The notes beneath the pieces were generated by a model that did not search any database, had not been told where the DNA came from, and saw nothing but the letters and a program-made list of their open reading frames with translations. Positions 57,444 through 64,000 of a stretch of 64,000 nucleotides of DNA are shown one piece after another (position 1 is the first letter of the stretch; every line of letters begins with the position of its first letter). This stretch comes from Dictyobacter vulcani (lineage in GTDB: Bacteria > Chloroflexota > Ktedonobacteria > Ktedonobacterales > Ktedonobacteraceae), in assembly GCF_008974265.1 (NCBI RefSeq), contig NZ_BKZW01000002.1:1364001-1428000 (forward strand), in the 5' to 3' direction. Made by a program: the position numbers and the translations under genes.

Positions 57444-60205
57444 ATGGCTGTATTCGCCACCTTCTTTGGTAAACTGTCGCGATACCTGACTGCTGAGAGT
57501 GTGAGCAAAACGTTACACGCTCATGTGGGGACGGTGCCTAATCCTTTGAGCAAACGCAGTAAACAGTTGAAGCCGCGCATTCATGATGCAAAGATGTTTA
57601 AAAGTGTCTGTCCCTATTGTGCTGTAGGGTGTGGGCAGCGCGTGTATGTTAAGGATGGGAAAGTTATCGATATTGAGGGGGATAATGATAGTCCGATCAG
57701 TGGTGGGTGCCTCTGTCCCAAAGGGAGTGCCAGCTATCAACTGGACATAAATAAGCGGCGCGTCACCACTGTCAAATATCGTGCGCCTTATGCGACCGAT
57801 TGGGAAGAGAAGCCATTGGCCTGGGCGATGGAGCGTATCGCGCAGAAGCTTTATGCGACCCGTGAGGCGACTTTCCGTGAGACGAATGAGAATGGGAAGC
57901 CCATCAATAATACGGTCGCTATCGGTTCGCTTGGTGGCGCAACTCTTGATAATGAAGAGAACTATCTGATCACCAAGTTTTTCCACTCTCTGGGTATGGT
58001 CTGTATTGAAAACCAGGCCCGTATATGACACAGCGCTTCTGTGCCGGGTCTCGGTGCAAGCTTTGGGCGCGGTGCCGCCAATACCTTCCAGCAGGATTTA
58101 CAGAATAGTGACTGCATTTTAATCGAAGGAAGTAACTTCGCGGAAGCACATCCAGTTGGTTTCCGCTGGGTGATGGCTGCCAAAGAGCGGGGCGCAACCA
58201 TCATTCATGTTGATCCGCACTTCTCGCGTACCTCACAGATGGCAGATATCTATGCTCCCATTCGTGCCGGCACCGATATCGCTTTCCTGGGTGGGATCAT
58301 CAAACTACATTCTTCAAAATGACCTGTACTTTAAAGAATATGTACAGGCATACACCAATGCCACCTATATCGTCAGTGATAAGTATCAGGATACCGAGGA
58401 CCTGGCAGGATTTTTCTCCGGCTGGCAGCCAGAGCATGGTGCGTATGATACTGATAACTGGCAATACAAATTTACACAAAAGGGCGAGTCGCAAATAAAG
58501 ACGGAGGAAGCCTCTACCGCTAGAGGTGGGTCTCGCAAAGGCAGTAGTGGTGATGTATATCATGAGCAGCATGTGATGCCGGATGCTCAAGAAGGGCAGG
58601 GTCTGCTACCCCATGCTCATCCAAGCCAGATTCAGCATGATGAGACGATGCAAGATCCACACTGTGTCTTGCAGATCCTGAAGCGCCACTATGCTCGCTA
58701 CACGCCAGCAATGGTCTCCGACATTTGTGGTATTCCGCAGGACCTGTTTTATAAGATCGCTGATACGCTGGTCAAAAACTCGGGACGTGAACGCACGACC
58801 AACCTCTCCTACTCTGTTGGCTGGACCCAGCACATTATTGGCGTGCAGATGATCCGCACTGGCTGTATCCTGCAACTTCTACTGGGCAATATTGGGCGTC
58901 CCGGTGGGGGCGTGATGGCATTGCGTGGTCATGCTAATATTCAGGGCTCCACCGATATTCCTACCCTCTATAACCTGCTGCCAGGCTATCTGACAATGCC
59001 CAGCGCAATCCGTGAGGAGTACGATTATCAGACCTATATGGAGCACAATGATCAGGATTCCGGCTGGTGGGTGCATTATCCTGAATACTTTGTCAGTTTG
59101 ATGAAAGCCTGGTATGGCGATGCCGCAACCAAAGAAAATGATTGGGCATTTAACTTCCTGCCGAAAGTTATTGAAGACCATTCAGATCTGCCGATGTTTG
59201 TGAGCATGAAAGACGGCAAGATGAAGGGCTTCTTCTTACTCGGACAAAATCCGGCGGCCGGTGGCGTCAACGCTGGTTTCCATCGGGCCGCGATGGAAAA
59301 ATTGGACTGGCTGCTTGTCCGTGATCTCTTTGAAATCGAATCCGCCACCTATTGGAAACGTCCGGGCATTGATCCCACCAGGATCCCGACGGAAGTCTTT
59401 TTCCTGCCAGCCGCCTCACATGTAGAGAAGGAAGGAAGCTTTACCAATACACAACGGCTGATCCAATATCGTGATCAGTGTATCGAGCCACCAGATGATG
59501 CGCGTTCAGAAAACTGGTTTATTACCGAACTGTGTTTGCGCTTGAAAGAGATGTATCAGGAGAGTACCAAAGAGCGCGATAAGCCGATTCAGGCTGTAAC
59601 CTGGAACTATCGGCGCGAGGGGCCTCAGCAGGAACCGGTGGTTGAAGACATTGTGAAGGAGATTAATGGCTATCGAACTGCTGATAGACATGTAGTGAAG
59701 GATTTTACTGAACTGAAAGCAGATGGCAGCACAGCGTCTGGTTGCTGGATCTTCAGCGGTATTATGCCGGAAGAAGGAAAGAACCTGTCACGTCGGCGCG
59801 AGCCTGATAACTATGTGAGTCTGGATTGGTGTTTCACCTGGCCTGCTAACCGCCATATTCTTTACAATCGGGCCTCGGCCGATCCTGAAGGCAAGCCATG
59901 GTCTGAGCGCAAGAAATATATATGGTGGGATCCTGAGCATAAAAACGACGATGGAAGCACCGGTCGCTGGGTTGGTTATGATATTCCTGACTTTCCAGTC
60001 ACCAAGGCACCCACAACACAGGCTAATCCCACCGGAAGTGGCGTCGATGCTCACTCTGGCGCATCGCCTTTTATCATGAACGTTGAAGGCGTGGGACGGC
60101 TCTATGCTCCCAGTGGTCTGACCGATGGTCCAATGCCGACACACTATGAGCCGATAGAATCGCCCGTGAGAAATCTGCTGTACCCTGTTCAGTACCTGAT
60201 CAAAA
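57444..60205 (+). CDS. fdnG: Formate dehydrogenase catalytic subunit, selenocysteine-containing (one indel)
   Basis: The molybdopterin subunit, about 919 residues. The N-terminal 4Fe-4S site is VCPYCAVGCG...GGCLCPKG (Cys 56, 59, 63, 91). At codon 195 the in-frame TGA (58026-58028) stands in ENQARI-U-HSASVPGLG, where FdnG-type enzymes have selenocysteine; a SECIS hairpin follows. The frame shifts at 58302-58304; removing one A gives GGIINYILQNDLYFKEYV. Then GIPQDLFYKIADTLVKN, TNLSYSVGWTQHIIGVQMIR, LLGNIGRPGGGVMALRGHANIQGS and QNPAAGGVNAGFHRAA complete the MGD domains. GGAGG precedes the ATG; no Tat signal, so cytoplasmic. The exact stop is obscured by a probable indel near 60196 (TGA at 60198 in the next frame). 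Confidence 0.88.
58026..58061 (+). promoter_or_regulatory. SECIS element for selenocysteine insertion
   Basis: Six bases after TGA, GCTT (58035-58038) pairs with AAGC (58058-58061). CT with an unpaired U forms a bulge; GTGCCG pairs with CGGTGC; and the loop is GGTCT. This matches the E. coli fdhF/fdnG SECIS: a bulged U and a GGUCU apical loop, with the upper stem 12 bases after the codon. Confidence 0.8.
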
Positions 60206-60216
60206 GGGGGAATCTC

Positions 60217-60986
60217 ATGGGCATAATGGTTTTTTTACGGATACAACCCTCTGCATTGGTTGCAAAGCCTGCGAGGTTGCCTGTAAGCAATGGAATCAGT
60301 TGCCTGCGGATGGCTTTAAGATGAGTGGCTTTAGCTATGATAATACAGTCGCGCTCTCTGCCACCACCTGGCGACACGTTGATTTTGTCGAACAGAAGCG
60401 TTCTCCTGATGGCGACGGAAAACCGGTCAACTGGTTGATGATGAGTGATGTGTGCAAACACTGTGCCAATCCCGGTTGTATGGAAGCCTGTCCAACGGGA
60501 GCCATTATTCGCAATGAGTTTGGGGATGTCTTTGTCCAACCCGACATCTGTAATGGCTGTGGATATTGCGTCCCCTCATGTCCATTCGGCGTGATTGACC
60601 GCAACGAGACCACCGGCAATGCCGCCAAATGTACCCTATGCTATGACCGGCAAAAAGACGGCATTGAGCCAGCCTGTGCCAAGGCCTGCCCTACTGATTC
60701 AATCATCTTCGGGGATATTGATGAATTGAAAGATCGAGCCAGGAAACGCGTTGATACCCTGCACGAGCGCGGTGTCGACACGGCCTATCTGTATGGTGTG
60801 GATGAAGATACCAGCGTAGGTGACCTCAATGCCTTTTTCCTGCTCACTGAGCGCGCCTCAGTCTATAACTTGCCTGAGAAGCCAAACCTGCCACAGGATA
60901 ATGTCTTGCCTGGATTTCTCGCATGTTTTGCCGCTGGCGCGTTTCTCACGGTAACGACCCTTATGTCCTTATGGAAGCGTTCTTGA
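60217..60986 (+). CDS. Formate dehydrogenase iron-sulfur (beta) subunit (one indel)
   Basis: Four 4Fe-4S cluster motifs: CIGCKACEVACKQW, CKHCANPGCMEACPTG, CNGCGYCVPSCPFG, CTLCYDRQKDGIEPACAKACPT. A C-terminal helix (LPGFLACFAAGAFLTVTTLM) anchors it on the inner face of the membrane. The first codons are broken: ATG 60217 has AAAAGGGGG upstream, and one C missing at 60221 separates MG from HNGFFTDTTLCIG. It passes electrons from the catalytic subunit to a membrane partner. Confidence 0.85.
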
Positions 60987-61050
60987 ATGAATCGATTGAT
61001 TGGATGTTTGAAAATGTCATACTTCTTGCTAGTAATAGATGTGTAAGAGA

Positions 61051-61635
61051 GGTATTATGGATAAGCGCAATGGGAGCCAGCCGTTTTCACCATATGTTAC
61101 GTGTACTCAAATTCTGTTCGGCTATGTCTATTGGTACCTGGGTACTCAGTTGTTTTGGCGTCTGCTGTGGCTTAACCAGTGCCCATCAGATGGCCAATGA
61201 TGGGCTGCTGAATTGGTTACCCCCGGTGGCTCGTCTATTCAAAGCATTACCTGTAAAAATTATCCAGATTATCGGCAGCTTTTTTGGTCTCTTGCTGGCC
61301 TCATACACAGGCGTCTTGCTGGCAGCAACGGCAGTCCCGCTCTGGGCCCGAGCCCGCTGGGCAAGCCACTGATCAAAGGCCAACGTGGAGCGCTCTTCAT
61401 CTTCGGCACCGTCATCGGTGGTGTCCTGCTACCATTACTGACCAGACTGGGCTTCAGAAGCACCAGGAAGGCACCATCCCGCAATGTGAATATCGTGTCA
61501 TCCCTGCTCGTCCTCATCGGCGGCTTGATCATGCGTTACGTATGGGTCTATGCCGGCCATGATTCAGCGCAGGACCCACAGGCCACCCACGAGTACAACC
61601 GCATAGCATGGGAAGAGCGCACCAACAAAAGATAA
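61051..61635 (+). pseudogene. Decayed NrfD/PsrC-type membrane subunit of the formate dehydrogenase
   Basis: SRFHHMLRVLKFCSAMSIGTWVLSCFG and LLASYTGVLLAATAVPLWARA match NrfD, but about 90 residues before this are missing. After LWARA the sequence jumps (in another frame) to PLGKPLIKGQRGALFIFGTV and a normal C-terminus, skipping perhaps 100 residues. The quinone-linking subunit is therefore probably lost, or badly misassembled. Confidence 0.7.
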
Positions 61636-61660
61636 GCTGTACCTGGCTTTTTCACTCTGG

Positions 61661-61858
61661 AGCCATCCTCTCGAGGTCGATTGGAGCCATCACGTCCAGG
61701 CCGCCCCAACGTGATCGCGTAGGTTCGACCCTCGAGGTCGATTGGAGGAGCCATCACGCCAACGCCGCCCCAACGTGAACAAGAAAAGGGGAATCGGTCC
61801 CTTTCGGGGCAAGATCGATGCGAGGGGAGACAATCGACCTCGAGGGTCGAACCTACTA
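61661..61858. repeat. Family B element, CTCGAG variant
   Basis: GTAGGTTCGACCCTCGAGGT (61719 on) and its complement (61832-61857) are the arms; a partial third arm is at 61670-61690. It ends one base before the stop codon of the kinase-WD40 gene. Same family as 13604-13814 and 18497-18668, with CTCGAG replacing TTTGGG. Confidence 0.8.
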
Positions 61859-63760
61859 TCAGGGGGCGGTCCAGATATGAATTTTGGTGTCGTCGCCGCC
61901 GGTGGCGATGTATTTGCCATCGGGCGACCAGACCAGCACACGGATAGGTGCGGAATGGGAGAAGGTCAGGAGTTTCAGGTTGGTGGTGGTGTCCCAGACC
62001 TCTACCATCGTATCCTCGCTGGCATAGGCGAAGCGCCGGCCATCGGGTGACCAGGCTATGACCGAGATGGGTGCTGGATAGCGATAACTGAGGACCTCTT
62101 GATGGCTGGTGGTGTCCCACATTTGTATCATACCATCAAGCCGTCCACAGCCGACGCGTGAGCTTTTATTGGTTTGTGAGCCGGGACCGGGGCTGGTGAA
62201 TGCTGGATAAATAGCTGGCGACCAGGCCGCTCCCATAATCGGGGCGGGCGGACCTGCATAGAATGCTATCTGCTTGCCTGTGAAGGCTTCCCAGGTTTGC
62301 AGAGAGGTATCCTCGCCGCCAGAAACGATGTGATAGCCGTGGCCCTGGGTTGACGCAGGTCCAGGAGGTGTCCAGGCCAGCGTATGGACGCTGTTACGGT
62401 GTCCCCGATAGATGGTGAGTTGTTTACTCGTGGTTGCATCCCAGACATGGACGGTCCCATCGCTAGCTGCGGACGCGATTACAGGTTGGATGGGTGACCA
62501 GGCCAGCGCATGAATACTATTATGGCCATGATGACCAGCATAGGTCAGGAGTGAGCGACCCGTACCTGCATTCCAGATGTGCACCTGCCCATCAGATCCA
62601 GCACTGGCAATCCGTAAGCCGTCAGTCGACCATGCGACTAAACGTACCTCTGTTGCTGGATCTTGAAAGGTCTGCTGGGGTTTTCCTGTCGTGGTATCCC
62701 AGACCTGTATCAGCTTTTCATGGCTGGCGGAGACGATGCGTTTACCATTTGGGGACCATGATAAGGCACTGATCCTATGCTGGTGACCCTGATAGCTACA
62801 GACACGTGTACCCGGCGGTTGGGGTTTTCCGCCAGACATCTGACTACGAAGCTGTGATTCTGTCTCTTTGCGCGCGGGCGGCACGATAACCGTGGGCATG
62901 ACAGGCACGGTTGTTTTTTCTAGCTGAGCGGAGTCCGGCGTTGCCAGCCGACTGGCCTGCTCCAGCGCAGTTGCGAAGGCCTGTATACTGCCAAAGCGGC
63001 GATTGTAATCTTTGGCCAGTGCCGTGAACACGACCTGTTCAACCGCTTCCGGAAGGGTGGGGACCTTTTCTCGTAATGATGAAGGAGCAATTGATAGTTG
63101 CTGGGCCACAACTTCAGTGATCGACCCATAGAAGGGCCGATAACCTGTCAGCCACTCATACGCCATAATACCCAATGAATATTGATCACTGGCCTGACGC
63201 GGCTGACCCTGAATCTGTTCGGGCGCCATATATGGTAGCGTACCCGCTACGTCCTGTATATTTTGTGCCTGCACTGTTTGCATCAGCAGCGCAATCCCGA
63301 AGTCGCTCAAGAGGACCTCGTTTCGTCGGCCAAGCAGGATATTTTCTGGCTTTATATCTCGGTGGATTAATTTTTCATCGTGCGCATACTGCAACGCCTC
63401 TGCGATCTGCTTGATGTAGGACACAACTACCGCTAACGGAACTGGCGTGCCATTGGGATGGCGCTGCCGGAGCGTCCCACTGGAAGCATAATCTAACACC
63501 AGAAACGGAGTTGTGCCCTCGACGCCAAAGTCCAACACGCGCACAATATGTGGATGAATCAGTCTGGCAATATTGCGAGCCTCAATGTAGAAGCCGTCCA
63601 TGGAACCATTCGCGGCCTCCATCTTGAGAACCTTGATCGCTGCCTGTGTACCAAGATAAATATGTTCTCCAAGGTAGACCCGGGCAAAGGCCCCTTCTCC
63701 CAAAAGGCGAATAAGCCGATAATTGCCCAACTGTTTTCCTGGATAAGAAGACATATGCAA
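61859..63760 (-). CDS. Serine/threonine protein kinase with C-terminal WD40 propeller
   Basis: 633 residues. PknB-type kinase domain (about 12-270): GEGAFARVYLG, the AIKVLK lysine, HRDIKPENILL (catalytic Asp), SDFGIA (DFG) and GTLPYMAPEQI. A Pro-rich linker (about 285-315) has no obvious transmembrane helix, so it is soluble. Seven WD40 repeats follow (about 325-630), for example ISALSWSPNGKRIVSASHEKLIQVWD and IRVLVWSPDGKYIATGGDDTKIHIW. ATG 63760 and ATG 63754 are both possible; neither has a strong ribosome site. Signalling scaffold; substrate unknown. A common Ktedonobacteria architecture. Confidence 0.93.
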   Translation of the reverse strand: MHMSSYPGKQLGNYRLIRLLGEGAFARVYLGEHIYLGTQAAIKVLKMEAANGSMDGFYIEARNIARLIHPHIVRVLDFGVEGTTPFLVLDYASSGTLRQRHPNGTPVPLAVVVSYIKQIAEALQYAHDEKLIHRDIKPENILLGRRNEVLLSDFGIALLMQTVQAQNIQDVAGTLPYMAPEQIQGQPRQASDQYSLGIMAYEWLTGYRPFYGSITEVVAQQLSIAPSSLREKVPTLPEAVEQVVFTALAKDYNRRFGSIQAFATALEQASRLATPDSAQLEKTTVPVMPTVIVPPARKETESQLRSQMSGGKPQPPGTRVCSYQGHQHRISALSWSPNGKRIVSASHEKLIQVWDTTTGKPQQTFQDPATEVRLVAWSTDGLRIASAGSDGQVHIWNAGTGRSLLTYAGHHGHNSIHALAWSPIQPVIASAASDGTVHVWDATTSKQLTIYRGHRNSVHTLAWTPPGPASTQGHGYHIVSGGEDTSLQTWEAFTGKQIAFYAGPPAPIMGAAWSPAIYPAFTSPGPGSQTNKSSRVGCGRLDGMIQMWDTTSHQEVLSYRYPAPISVIAWSPDGRRFAYASEDTMVEVWDTTTNLKLLTFSHSAPIRVLVWSPDGKYIATGGDDTKIHIWTAP

Positions 63761-64000
63761 ATTCTTATGAGGAATGGGCTACATCCCTCTACTCCTGTTC
63801 CCATGAATTGCCGAGATGTGGTGGTTGGGCGTGCCGCGAGAGTGCCCGATTGTCTGTCAGTAGCATATCATATCGCGCACAAAAAGAGGAGTATTTTTTT
63901 CTGCATCTTGCAGAGGGTGAGCAGACGTATGGGGATAGAATCGAGTATCCCCTGTTTGGGGATACATTGCCAGCTACCTGCATCAATAGAGTAGAGTGTC
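63761..64000. other. Window-end intergenic sequence
   Basis: 240 bases with no gene I can support. GGGGATAGAATCGAGTATCCCC (63931-63952) contains the inverted GGGGATA/TATCCCC, which may be a terminator stem or operator. Confidence 0.4.

Noticed and set aside
58026..58028. TGA as a frameshift or nonsense mutation splitting the formate dehydrogenase gene
   Set aside because: Both sides are in the same frame, the residue is the known Sec/Cys position, and a SECIS-like hairpin follows.
1..64000. CRISPR array
   Set aside because: Repeats in the window are dispersed and inverted; none shows regular spacing with unique spacers.

Overview
The window looks like a chromosomal segment of a soil-type bacterium of the Chloroflexota, most likely the class Ktedonobacteria. 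This is an inference from gene content: a Ser/Thr kinase fused to WD40 repeats, a very large STAND NTPase with helical repeats, a sedolisin protease, DUF5946 and DUF2330 proteins, F420-type oxidoreductases, cytochrome bd and mersacidin-type leader peptides. Base composition is moderate and several families of short dispersed inverted repeats fill the gaps between genes. I see no rRNA, CRISPR array or phage module, and no tRNA I would call.

Layout. 1-6.6 kb: cut-off N-terminus of a Gln/Asn-rich protein, a CmpX-like membrane protein, an amino-acid permease and a two-gene unit (alanine-racemase-fold enzyme plus ALO/GULO-type FAD oxidase). 6.9-13.5 kb: LysE exporter, benzoylformate-decarboxylase-like ThDP enzyme, an alpha/beta hydrolase and a secreted S53 protease, separated by repeats. 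13.9-19.8 kb: a cbiMQO Ni/Co ECF importer behind a Nur-like operator, a DUF2330 protein and a PIG-L deacetylase. 20-24.2 kb: two orphan RiPP-precursor-like genes sharing a promoter block, then phosphoketolase. 24.5-34.4 kb: an SDR, small unknown genes, the giant NTPase and a divergent RecQ. 34.4-36.8 kb: an IS110-family insertion inside a short TIR-bounded repeat element. 36.9-43.2 kb: an ABC exporter followed by a LuxR-type two-component pair, a doubled DUF1622 protein and an LLM oxidoreductase. 43.2-45.5 kb: a palindromic mini-element, a small helix-turn-helix protein and a decayed MFS gene. 45.8-54.5 kb: cydAB plus a small membrane gene, secreted proteins, a PQQ-propeller lipoprotein, DUF5946 and an OmpR/HK pair. 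55-57 kb: an operon under a TetR-type operator, flanked by a duplicated P-loop fragment. 57.4-61.6 kb: a formate dehydrogenase operon. 61.9-63.8 kb: the kinase-WD40 gene.

Two things change how the window should be read. First, the formate dehydrogenase catalytic gene has an in-frame TGA exactly where the active-site Sec/Cys belongs, followed by a hairpin with a bulged U and a GGTCT loop: a bacterial SECIS. The apparent stop is almost certainly selenocysteine. Second, at least fourteen genes are split by one-base indels, mostly the loss of one G or C from a short run. In each case the other frame restores a normal protein. So many fresh lesions in unrelated genes suggest consensus errors in the assembly rather than mass gene decay, and I give most split genes as one CDS with the break marked.

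Genuine decay is also present: an NrfD remnant after the formate dehydrogenase, a 5'-truncated MFS transporter, an SDR tail and the duplicated P-loop fragments.
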